Shown here piece after piece: positions 5,773 through 12,970 of a stretch of DNA of 12,970 nucleotides; the first letter of the stretch is position 1; each line of letters begins with the position of its first letter. The position numbers and the translations under genes are program-made. A model generated the notes under the pieces. That model did no database searches and had not been told where the DNA came from. It worked only from the letters and a program-made list of their open reading frames with translations. The DNA lies in NCBI GenBank assembly GCA_000433175.1, contig HF986726.1, positions 1 to 12,970 on the forward strand, written 5' to 3'. Origin of the DNA: Prevotella sp. CAG:1058 (GTDB lineage: Bacteria; Bacteroidota; Bacteroidia; Bacteroidales; Bacteroidaceae).

Positions 5773-8700
5773 ATGAAAAAACTTTGTCTTTTATTCGTGC
5801 TGGTCAGCATGTTGTTGCAGGCCGGCCCGATGCAGGCGCAGGACATGCTTGCGTTTCCCGGCGCCGACGGTTACGGCAAGTACACGACCGGCGGACGCGG
5901 AGGAGAAGTTTGCTATGTGACGCGCACTGACGACTGCAGCGACAACGACCTTGTTGAAGGTACGCTGCGCTGGGCGTTGCGCCACGACAACGGCGGCAAG
6001 CCGCGTACGGTGCTTTTCGCAACGTCGGGCACAATCTATCTTACGAGCAAACTCAAGCTCCAGTATCCCGACGTGTCAATCCTCGGACAGTCGGCTCCCG
6101 GCGGCGGCATCACCATAACGGGCTACCCGATGTACATCTGCCGCGACAACGTAATCATACGCTACATACGTTTCCGCGCTGGCGACATACCCAACGAGAG
6201 CCTTACCGGCCTCGACATGGAGAACTGCGACAACGTGATAATAGACCACTGTTCGATGACATGGTCTATGGAAGAGTGCCTCACGGCCTACGACACTGAC
6301 TACACCACCGTGCAGTGGTGCATCATAGGCGAGGGCCTTTACAACTCTAAGAACTCAAAGGGTGCGCGCGCCTACGCCACGCAGTGGGGCGGCGAGCATT
6401 CAACCATGCACCACACGCTGATTACCAACTCGCATTCGCGTTCGCCCCGCTTCAACGGCGTGCGCTCAAAGAGCAACAACCCAGGCGACCACGACCAGTA
6501 TGTAGACTCTGAGTTTGCCAACAACGTCATCTTCAACTGGAGTGGCTACAACTCAATTTACGGCGGCGAGAACTATCCCGAGTGCAAGGGATACAACCGC
6601 GTCTACATGATAAACAACTACTTCCGTCCGGGTCCGTCAACGCAGAAGGGCACAAGCTCCAGGCGTTATTTTGTCTCGGCAAGCGGCAGCTTGGACCAGG
6701 TAGGCCAGTGGTACTTCAACGGCAACAAGTTTGAAACGTCAAGCAAGTTCGCCCCGACGACCACCGTATGGAGCGACGCCGAACTCGAGAAGGTGAACAA
6801 CGACAACCTCTACGGCCTGCTTGACAACAATTCGTCGAGGGCCATCAACTACTGGAGCCTCACTCCATCGCAGGAGCTTTACGACAAGAGCATCATGACT
6901 ACGCGCCCCGACGAGCTGAGCGGACTGGCTTACGAGACTGCCGACGAGGCATTCCTCAGCGTAACCACCAAGGCCGGAGCGTCGCTTCCGCGCTACGACG
7001 AGGTAGACACCCGACTGTTGCAGGAGGCTGCCGGCACCGTAGACCCGCGCTTCACGGGCAGCCTGAACGAGCTTGGCATCATCGACTCGCCTGACGACGT
7101 CAAGCTGTCTTACACTGACACATACGTCGTTGACGGCGTTACCTACAACAACATGCCCCGCATGTTCGTCGAAGGACAAGACAAGTATATGGTCGATTCT
7201 GACGCCGACGGCATGCCCGACAAGTATGAAGACGAGATGGGTTTCAACAAGAACGATGCCGCCGACGGTGCAGCTTACGCCGACAACGGCTACACCAACC
7301 TGGAGAATTACTTGAACGGCATAGCCGACGGAACTATAAACAAGACCAAGTACGAGACTTCGGCAGAATATGTGGAGCCGGGTCCCGAGGTAACTCCGCC
7401 TGAAACCGTGACCGCCGTTTTCAGCAACACTGACGCAAAGGCTGAAGGCCAGGCGCCCGCACAGATTACCGTAAACTACGGCGAGGCCATCACACTGCCC
7501 GTAAACCGCACCCTCTACAAGGACGGTTACACCCTTACCGGATGGCAGGGCGACGGCAAGCTCTACACTCCGGGACAGACCGTTACCCTGAAGAAGGAGA
7601 CCGTTACGCTTACGGCAATTTATACCCAGAACAAGGTTAACATGCCCGACCGCATCACGGACGTCAACGTTACGTGGGACTTTACTGAAGAAAGCGCCCC
7701 CTCTTTGAGTGGAAGTGGCATATACGTGACCCAGAGTTATTTCTCCGGAGCCGACCACGACGTGCGCCTCAAATACGAGGACGCCAGCATAACGCTGCCC
7801 GCATGTGCCGACGCTAAGGTGACCGTAACCACTGCTGAGGCTGTTGAGGAGTACACCGCTACGGGCGACACGTACGTCTACGACGCCACAGGCAAGCAGG
7901 TAGAGAGCATAAGCGTTGACCTGCCTTACGTGTGGAACACGCCGGACCGCGTATATTACACGCCCGAGATAATGCCCGGCGAGGAGTATATGATATTTTA
8001 CACCACGCCCGAGAATGCCGCTGCGGCAGACTGGATACAGGGTACTTACAAGGAGCGCACCGACAACCGCACCTTCTACGACCCTGAGGTGGACGATAAC
8101 TCGACTTATTACTTAGGTCCGGCTCTCGTGGTAAACAACAGCGACCAGACGCTCGACATGTTTGTGACCGGCACTACCAAGGTGCGCGTGTTCATATCCA
8201 ACCAGAGCAGCTACGTTGACCGTGGCGTGCTTACGGCAACGCCGAGCGACGGCACAGCCCCTGTGAGCGTTCAGTCGGCCAACCTTACGCAGAAGCAGAT
8301 GCCCTACGTGCTCGAGCTTCAGCTTGACAAGGAGAAGAAATACCGCCTGCAAGTGTCTACCGCCAACGACTATGAAATCTCGGTGGGAGCCGTCAAGTTC
8401 TACGGCGACGCGCCCGAGATAACCGAAGGCGATGCCGAAGTTGCATGGCCCTGGGAGGGCACTCCCGATGTGGAAGGCGTGAAGTCGCCCTCTACAATCT
8501 TCACCACGGCCACCTCGTCATACAATTCTGACCTGTACTCAACAAGCTCGAAGACTGCGTTTGACGAAACGTTCGCGGCGTTCAAGCCCGCAGCCGAGAG
8601 CCAGTTTGACGAGCCAGACGTGAACTACGCCATTACTTTCGACATGCAGCCGGCACAAGGCGTTTACTTCATGCCGCAGGAAATAAGTTTCAAGGCTGTC

Positions 8701-10500
8701 AAGTTCGGCACCGATTCAGGCCTGTTTGACGTGACTGTCCAGCAGGACGGCGCCCAGGAAACTACCGTGCTTAAGGGTGGTCAGTTCACCCGCAACAACG
8801 CGGCGTCGCTCAGTGCCACGACGGTAGACCTGTCCGCAGTCGACGGCATCGTGTCTACGGCAGGTCCGTTGAAGGTTCGCATCTACCTTTACAGCATGTA
8901 TCCGGGCAAGGAGTTCGGCTTCAACAACATCAAGGTGAGCGGTAAGTTCAACGGCAACGCACCCGAGGCAAAGACCTACACGTTCACGGCAAAGGCCTCT
9001 CCGGCCGAAGCTGCCAATGTAATATGGTCGCCCGAAGGCGACGTCTTCGAGGACGGCACGAAGATAGCGGTTACTGCCGAGCCCAACAGCGGCTACCTCT
9101 TCGAGGGCTGGATGAACCAGGACGGCGACAAGGTGAGCGAGACCGAGAGTTTCACTTACACCATAAAGTCTGACACCGAGCTTACCGCCGTTTACCGTTC
9201 ATACGACGACTACGGTTACATATTCGACGCCGCTCCCTACGACGCGGCAGTCAAGACCGTGAACGAGCTGAAGGTTGCGCTCAGCAAGGCTGCCGAACGT
9301 AAGGATCAGACGCAGCGCTACCGTATCTTCCTGCACAACGGAACATACGACTACGGCTCGTCTGCGAAGAACGAAGTTAAGGGTGGCGTGTCGCTCATCG
9401 GCGAGAGCCAGGAAGGCGTAATAATAATGAACAAGGCCACCTCGACAAGCAACAATGCCGAGACAACGCCGACAATATTCATAGACCAGAACCAGAACGA
9501 CGTCTACATGCAGGACCTCACCATACGCCAGGGACGCGACTGGGAGACGCAGAAGTCTACCGGACAGGCCATGGCGCTGCGCCAGCGCGGCAAGCGGGCA
9601 GTGTACAAGAACGTCACCCTGCAAGGTATACAGGACACTTATTACCTTAACAAGGCCGACGCCACTGCTTACTTCGAGACTTCAACGATAGCGGGCGAGG
9701 TCGACTATGTGTACGGCGACGGAACTGCATGGCTCGAGAAGTGCAACCTCTACAATACCGGCGCAGGCTATATCACGGCGCCCAACACGCAGCCCGGCTA
9801 CTGGGGCTTCGTAATGAACGAGTGTACCGTAAGCGGAGCCGACGCCGCAGCCGGCAAGTTCTGCCTCGGACGCCCGTGGGGAGACTCGCCTCATGCAACC
9901 TTCATCAACACTACTTTCAACCAGTTGCCTACCGAAGCAGGTTGGGGTAAGATGCAGGATGGACTCGTACTACGCTTCCATGAGTACGGTTCGGTTGACG
10001 CCAATGGCAGCAACATAGACCTGTCAAAACGCTCGCTCGACGCATGTTCGCCAGCAGCAGGTTCCGACAATCCCGTCCTTACGGCTGAAGAGGCTGCCAA
10101 ATACACTATCGGCGGCGTGTTCGGAGAGTGGAATCCGCAGGCCCTTACCGTACAGCTTGCAGCGCCTGAAGTCGTAATCGACGAAGAAACCAATACCCTT
10201 TCATGGAACGCCGTGCCTGAAGCGCTTGGCTATGCCATAGTAAAGGACGGCAGCGTGGTTGCGTTCACAACGGCCTCTTCGTTCAGTATCTCCGACCTGG
10301 GTGCCGGCACATACAGCATCAGGGTTGCCAACGAGATGGGTGGACTCGGCGATGCTTCAAACCAGACAACGGGCATAAGCTCTATTACAGTAGACGGTTT
10401 GGACGGCGACTCGCCAATATACAACGTGTCGGGAGTGCGCGTAGGCAACGACTATAAGGGTGTAGTGATACAGAAAGGAAAGAAGTTCATTAAGAAATAG
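5773..10500 (+). CDS. secreted two-enzyme pectinase: PL1 pectate lyase fused to CE8 pectin methylesterase
   Basis: A signal peptide (cleavage likely after residue 22, MQA-QD) precedes a PL1 pectate lyase (about 25-450) that cleaves de-esterified homogalacturonan by beta-elimination. Its marks are AFPGADGYGKYTTGGRGG, the IDH block at 157-159 and HSRSPR at 221-226, which fits the RxPxxR catalytic region. A calcium-binding DSDADGMPD segment starts at 475. Residues 546-618 and about 1066-1140 look like InlB/Flg_new repeats ending in LTAxY. Between them, about 630-880 and 890-1060, lie beta-rich modules that may bind glycan. The CE8 methylesterase (about 1157-1447) has GQAMAL (Q1265), QDTYY (Q1287, acid/base D1288), GEVDYVYG (nucleophile D1311) and LGRPWG (R1367, W1369), so both active sites look intact. 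A fibronectin-III-like domain (1458-1535) and a conserved-looking Bacteroidales C-terminal tail starting IYNVSGVRV at 1549 end the protein. Cell location beyond export is not certain. Confidence 0.93.
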   Translation: MKKLCLLFVLVSMLLQAGPMQAQDMLAFPGADGYGKYTTGGRGGEVCYVTRTDDCSDNDLVEGTLRWALRHDNGGKPRTVLFATSGTIYLTSKLKLQYPDVSILGQSAPGGGITITGYPMYICRDNVIIRYIRFRAGDIPNESLTGLDMENCDNVIIDHCSMTWSMEECLTAYDTDYTTVQWCIIGEGLYNSKNSKGARAYATQWGGEHSTMHHTLITNSHSRSPRFNGVRSKSNNPGDHDQYVDSEFANNVIFNWSGYNSIYGGENYPECKGYNRVYMINNYFRPGPSTQKGTSSRRYFVSASGSLDQVGQWYFNGNKFETSSKFAPTTTVWSDAELEKVNNDNLYGLLDNNSSRAINYWSLTPSQELYDKSIMTTRPDELSGLAYETADEAFLSVTTKAGASLPRYDEVDTRLLQEAAGTVDPRFTGSLNELGIIDSPDDVKLSYTDTYVVDGVTYNNMPRMFVEGQDKYMVDSDADGMPDKYEDEMGFNKNDAADGAAYADNGYTNLENYLNGIADGTINKTKYETSAEYVEPGPEVTPPETVTAVFSNTDAKAEGQAPAQITVNYGEAITLPVNRTLYKDGYTLTGWQGDGKLYTPGQTVTLKKETVTLTAIYTQNKVNMPDRITDVNVTWDFTEESAPSLSGSGIYVTQSYFSGADHDVRLKYEDASITLPACADAKVTVTTAEAVEEYTATGDTYVYDATGKQVESISVDLPYVWNTPDRVYYTPEIMPGEEYMIFYTTPENAAAADWIQGTYKERTDNRTFYDPEVDDNSTYYLGPALVVNNSDQTLDMFVTGTTKVRVFISNQSSYVDRGVLTATPSDGTAPVSVQSANLTQKQMPYVLELQLDKEKKYRLQVSTANDYEISVGAVKFYGDAPEITEGDAEVAWPWEGTPDVEGVKSPSTIFTTATSSYNSDLYSTSSKTAFDETFAAFKPAAESQFDEPDVNYAITFDMQPAQGVYFMPQEISFKAVKFGTDSGLFDVTVQQDGAQETTVLKGGQFTRNNAASLSATTVDLSAVDGIVSTAGPLKVRIYLYSMYPGKEFGFNNIKVSGKFNGNAPEAKTYTFTAKASPAEAANVIWSPEGDVFEDGTKIAVTAEPNSGYLFEGWMNQDGDKVSETESFTYTIKSDTELTAVYRSYDDYGYIFDAAPYDAAVKTVNELKVALSKAAERKDQTQRYRIFLHNGTYDYGSSAKNEVKGGVSLIGESQEGVIIMNKATSTSNNAETTPTIFIDQNQNDVYMQDLTIRQGRDWETQKSTGQAMALRQRGKRAVYKNVTLQGIQDTYYLNKADATAYFETSTIAGEVDYVYGDGTAWLEKCNLYNTGAGYITAPNTQPGYWGFVMNECTVSGADAAAGKFCLGRPWGDSPHATFINTTFNQLPTEAGWGKMQDGLVLRFHEYGSVDANGSNIDLSKRSLDACSPAAGSDNPVLTAEEAAKYTIGGVFGEWNPQALTVQLAAPEVVIDEETNTLSWNAVPEALGYAIVKDGSVVAFTTASSFSISDLGAGTYSIRVANEMGGLGDASNQTTGISSITVDGLDGDSPIYNVSGVRVGNDYKGVVIQKGKKFIKK

Positions 10501-10505
10501 CAGTT

Positions 10506-10560
10506 TGGCGGCATCCGCCATTATTGCATACGGCATGGCCAAGGCTTTCAGCCGGCCATG
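10506..10560 (+). other. two hairpins after the pectinase gene
   Basis: TGGCGG (10506-10511) pairs perfectly with CCGCCA (10515-10520) around CAT. CATGGCC (10534-10540) pairs with GGCCATG (10554-10560), with an inner GGC/GCC pairing (10543-10545 with 10551-10553) around TTTCA. They start 5 bp after the stop codon and precede the main terminator. They may protect the 3' end of the long mRNA; no T-run follows either one. Confidence 0.5.
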
Positions 10561-10569
10561 ACTACCGCT

Positions 10570-10624
10570 AAAAGGGGATGAGTAAAAAATGTATTTTGAC
10601 ATACATTTCTACTCATCCCCTTTT
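10570..10624. terminator. strong intrinsic terminator, likely bidirectional
   Basis: A perfect 15-bp stem, AAAAGGGGATGAGTA (10570-10584) with its complement at 10610-10624, continues after a small internal loop into an 8-bp inner stem, AAATGTAT (10587-10594) with ATACATTT (10601-10608), around TTTGAC. The right arm ends in TTTT and the left begins with AAAA, so it can act on either strand. It closes the pectinase unit and abuts repeat copy 3. Confidence 0.85.
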
Positions 10625-10709
10625 CCTGAAAGGCCACCTTTTGCCTTGTAATAGGTTACCTTTTGCGTTGTAAAAGGTAACCTATTGCAGCCTGAAAGGC
10701 GGCATATTG
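10625..10709 (-). repeat. 22-bp-period palindromic repeat array, copy 3 (four boxes, inverted)
   Basis: The boxes are GAAAGGCCACCTTTT, AATAGGTTACCTTTT, AAAAGGTAACCTATT and GAAAGGCGGCATATTG. Their GG pairs fall at 10632, 10654, 10676 and 10698, again exactly 22 bp apart. Read on the - strand the array opens CAATATGCCGCCTTT, identical over 15 nt to the start of copy 2. It follows the pectinase terminator directly. Confidence 0.85.
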
Positions 10710-10871
10710 GTAACTGTCTGATTATCAATTATATATATTGGGCTAAAATGCAGTCTGGCAATCTGTGCCGAGATTGCTGTTCGTTGCAGCACTGACATGT
10801 CTTACTGTAGCCTTGTACCTGGCTTGTTCCTTGATTGCCTTATCTAAATTTGAGAAAAAGCTGTGCTTATT

Positions 10872-10902
10872 TTTGGTTTTCCGGATATTTTAATTATTTT
10901 TG
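10872..10902 (+). promoter_or_regulatory. promoter for the DUF6377-type regulator gene
   Basis: TTTG at 10872-10875, a 19-bp spacer and TATTTTTG at 10895-10902 form a full match to the Bacteroidetes consensus. The predicted start is near 10909. A second possible -7, TAAATTTG at 10845-10852 with TTG at 10824-10826, lies upstream. The leader opens with a small hairpin, GCTAA (10910-10914) with TTAGC (10922-10926). Confidence 0.65.
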
Positions 10903-10973
10903 CATAGATGCTAATCTAAACTTAGCCATGTTGGCGACCACTTGAATTTAGCAGTTTTTTTATTGCAAATACA

Positions 10974-12620
10974 ATGGAAAAAATATTAATATCGGTTTGT
11001 TTTATGCGCAGGGCCTGCCTTTGGGTGGTTGTCTTTGCCGTGGCATTGGCGTTTGCGTCGTGCAGCCGCAAGTCGTCAGGACTGCTCGATCAGCTTGACC
11101 GCACCATTGCCGAAAGCCGCAGATATGTCGATGCACGGCAGGCCCAGCTCGACTCGCTGAAAGCCTGCATGTCCGTCGCCACTACCGACGAGGCCCGTTA
11201 CCGTCTGGCCGGTACGCTGCGTGAGATGTACACGCCCTTCAATGCCGACACCGCCCTTTACTTCGCCAATGAGAAGATGGAGATAGCAAGGCGCATAGGC
11301 AACATGTCTTACATACATGATGCGAGGATGAACGTGGCCGAGGTCATAGGCTCGCAGGGCATGTACAAGGAGGCTCTCGACTATATGGCAGGCGTGGACA
11401 AGAGCCTGCTCGACGTTTACCAGATAGAGTATTACTACCACGTGTACCGTTTCTTGTACGGCCTTATGGCCGACAATTGCGTCAATGCGGCAACCCGGCG
11501 CGAGTACACACGCCTTACCGACGCTTACCGTGACTCACTCCTGATGGTTAATCCGAAAGGTTCGTTCAACCATGTCATAGTGCAGGCCGACAAGTACAAC
11601 GCCATGCGGCGGTACGACCTGGCCATAAAGCTGCTCAATGAAGCCTACCGCCGCTTTACCGGGACCCACGAGCGCGCCCTCGTCTACTATTCGCTCGCCG
11701 AAGCATACAGCGGCAAGGGCGACACTGCCAACGAGAAGAAGTATCTTGCCATGTCGGCCGTCAGCGACATAAAGTCGGGCATACGCGAGTACTCATCTCT
11801 GCGAAAGTTGGCCGTAATCCTTTACAACGAGGGCGACGTCGACCATGCCTACGCCTACATGACGCGGTGCATGAACGATGCCGCGGCGTGTAACTCGCTT
11901 TGGCGCATATATGAGGTACAGAAGGCTTTTCCCGTTATCAACAAGTCGTACCATATGAAACTTGAAAGGCAGCGCCGCTTTATAATGTTCTCCCTTGTGT
12001 CCATTATCCTGCTGTCGCTTTTCCTCGTGGTGGCCGTGTTGCTCATAAAGAAGCAGGCCAGGCGCGCTACGGCGCCCCGTATGCAGGTGCAGCAGGCCAA
12101 CGCACGCCTTAAGGAACTTAACGCCGAGCTGTCGGAAAGTTCGCTTATCAAGGATGAATACATCGCACATTACATTGACCGCTGTTCTCTCTACATTGAG
12201 AGTATGGACAATTATCGCAAACATTTGCAGAAAATTGCTGCGAAGGGCGGTGCGAAAGAACTTTTTATCGAGCTTCGCTCTACTGAAATTATAGATACAG
12301 AACTTAAAGACTTTTACACGCATTTTGACGATTCGTTCCTAAAACTGTTTCCGACGTTCGTCGAAGATTTCAACTCCCTGCTGCGTCCTGAGGCACGCAT
12401 ACGCCTCAAACCTGGCGAGAAGCTCAACACCGAGCTGCGCATATTCGCCCTTGTGCGCCTCGGTATAAGCAGCAGCACCAAGATAGCACACTTCCTGCGC
12501 TATTCGGTCACCACGATATACAATTACAGGGTGAAGCTGCGCAACGGTGCCGAGGGCGACCGCGACAAGTTCGACGAGGCCGTGATGAGGATAGGACGCA
12601 GCGGCGAAAGTATTAAATGA
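10974..12620 (+). CDS. DUF6377-type transmembrane regulator with C-terminal helix-turn-helix
   Basis: The 548-residue protein is probably a one-component membrane regulator. The N-terminal hydrophobic segment is either a lipoprotein signal (FASC, Cys30) or a membrane anchor. ATG 11004 (residue 11, MRRACLWVVV) gives a more compact signal and is a real alternative start. Residues about 35-330 are helical with TPR-like spacing, for example LNEAYRRFTGTHERALVYYSLAEAY, and should be periplasmic. One transmembrane helix lies at about 337-360 (FIMFSLVSIILLSLFLVVAV), then a coiled coil, then blocks SLIKDEYIAHYIDRCSLYIE and DFYTHFDDSFLKLFPTFVEDF that I recognise as DUF6377. The helix-turn-helix is at about 485-525 (NTELRIFALVRLGI ... 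KIAHFLRYSVTTIYNYR). Such proteins often lie just upstream of SusC/SusD-like genes; here an exported gene follows. The signal it senses and the genes it controls are unknown. Confidence 0.85.
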   Translation: MEKILISVCFMRRACLWVVVFAVALAFASCSRKSSGLLDQLDRTIAESRRYVDARQAQLDSLKACMSVATTDEARYRLAGTLREMYTPFNADTALYFANEKMEIARRIGNMSYIHDARMNVAEVIGSQGMYKEALDYMAGVDKSLLDVYQIEYYYHVYRFLYGLMADNCVNAATRREYTRLTDAYRDSLLMVNPKGSFNHVIVQADKYNAMRRYDLAIKLLNEAYRRFTGTHERALVYYSLAEAYSGKGDTANEKKYLAMSAVSDIKSGIREYSSLRKLAVILYNEGDVDHAYAYMTRCMNDAAACNSLWRIYEVQKAFPVINKSYHMKLERQRRFIMFSLVSIILLSLFLVVAVLLIKKQARRATAPRMQVQQANARLKELNAELSESSLIKDEYIAHYIDRCSLYIESMDNYRKHLQKIAAKGGAKELFIELRSTEIIDTELKDFYTHFDDSFLKLFPTFVEDFNSLLRPEARIRLKPGEKLNTELRIFALVRLGISSSTKIAHFLRYSVTTIYNYRVKLRNGAEGDRDKFDEAVMRIGRSGESIK

Positions 12621-12649
12621 GGGGTGAAAAAGTGGATTTTTCATCCCTC
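12619..12649 (+). terminator. terminator overlapping the regulator stop codon
   Basis: Two 13-nt arms, 12619-12631 (GAGGGGTGAAAAA) and 12637-12649 (TTTTTCATCCCTC), pair with a single G-U wobble around GTGGA, followed by TTT. The stem begins inside the TGA stop codon (12618-12620). Confidence 0.75.
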
Positions 12650-12811
12650 TTTCCGTGTTTTTACACTTGTGGACCATCATTAAAAGTACTACTTTTTTTA
12701 TATTTCCAGTGATGTTGTAACATGCTGTTTTTCAGTGATATAAGAAAAACATAGACCTGTATTTGACTACTTTTTGCCTGAAATCGGGAATAAACATCTT
12801 ACTTAATTGCT

Positions 12812-12819
12812 TAAATTTG
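12812..12819 (+). promoter_or_regulatory. -7 element for the truncated downstream gene
   Basis: TAAATTTG matches TAnnTTTG exactly, but no TTTG stands at the proper -33 distance. The predicted leader of about 80 nt contains a hairpin, ACATCC (12827-12832) with GGATGT (12837-12842) around TGCT, and a weaker AGCC/GGCT pair (12847-12850 with 12858-12861). The lack of a -33 element suggests an activator-dependent promoter, which is inference. Confidence 0.45.
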
Positions 12820-12905
12820 CACCGTGACATCCTGCTGGATGTGACTAGCCCTTTCACGGCTCATGTTATGACTTTGTGTTGATATTATCGATCATCAAAA
12901 AATAA

Positions 12906-12970
12906 ATGCAAATGAAAACTTATTACCTTAAACGATTGAAGACCTTTGTTGCGTGTTTGGCCTTAATCCC
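12906..12970 (+). CDS. 5' end of an exported protein, cut by the window end
   Basis: Only about 21 codons are present. ATG 12906 and the in-frame ATG 12912 are both possible starts; the second gives MKTYYLKRLKTFVACLALIP, a basic N-terminus followed by a hydrophobic stretch typical of a signal peptide. The gene follows the DUF6377-type regulator and has its own leader. Position suggests a SusC-like TonB-dependent receptor or another glycan-locus protein, but no domain is visible, so this is a guess. Confidence 0.6.
   Translation, partial: MQMKTYYLKRLKTFVACLALI

Noticed and set aside
6739..7758. 339-residue open frame on the - strand inside the pectinase
   Set aside because: The + strand frame here carries pectate lyase, calcium-binding and InlB-like signatures; the antisense frame has none.

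Overview
The window looks like a chromosomal stretch from a Bacteroidales bacterium, most likely Prevotella or a close relative. The evidence is several lipoproteins with Bacteroidetes-type signal peptides, promoters that fit the Bacteroidetes pattern (TTTG or TTG, then TAnnTTTG), AT-rich leaders without a Shine-Dalgarno sequence, a pectate lyase/pectin methylesterase of the Bacteroidetes type, and a DUF6377-type membrane regulator. All genes recognised lie on the + strand, and most have their own promoter or terminator, so this is a series of short transcription units rather than one operon.

Layout. 1-390: a palindromic repeat array, then an AT-rich promoter region with a run of 13 T. 391-3888: a large lipoprotein with an alanine-rich coiled-coil stalk and beta-rich C-terminal part, probably displayed on the cell surface, followed by a hairpin terminator. 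4089-4478: a small lipoprotein of unknown function. 4479-4916: an intergenic region with two copies of one promoter core; the first reads into a hairpin with a T-run (possible small RNA), the second starts a leader made of three small hairpins before the lipocalin gene. 4917-5429: a Blc-type outer-membrane lipocalin. 5430-5772: a second repeat array and the pectinase promoter region. 5773-10500: a 1575-residue secreted enzyme joining an N-terminal PL1 pectate lyase to a C-terminal CE8 pectin methylesterase through accessory beta domains. 10501-10973: three successive hairpins, the last a strong terminator, then a third repeat array in inverted orientation and a good promoter. 10974-12620: a DUF6377-type regulator with a periplasmic helical sensor, one transmembrane helix and a cytoplasmic helix-turn-helix, ending in a terminator that overlaps its stop codon. 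12906-12970: the first codons of another exported protein, cut by the window end.

How the genes may work together. The esterase half of the fusion removes methyl esters from pectin, which makes polygalacturonate that the lyase half can cleave. The membrane regulator and the truncated exported gene behind it could be the start of a glycan-utilisation locus; such regulators often sit directly upstream of SusC/SusD-like genes, but the window ends before this can be tested.

The least explained feature is a family of intergenic arrays of AAAGGTTACCTTT-like palindromes with an exact 22-bp period, at 1-57, 5518-5600 and 10625-10709. The last two are inverted relative to each other, flank the pectinase gene, and share the same 15-nt outer end.
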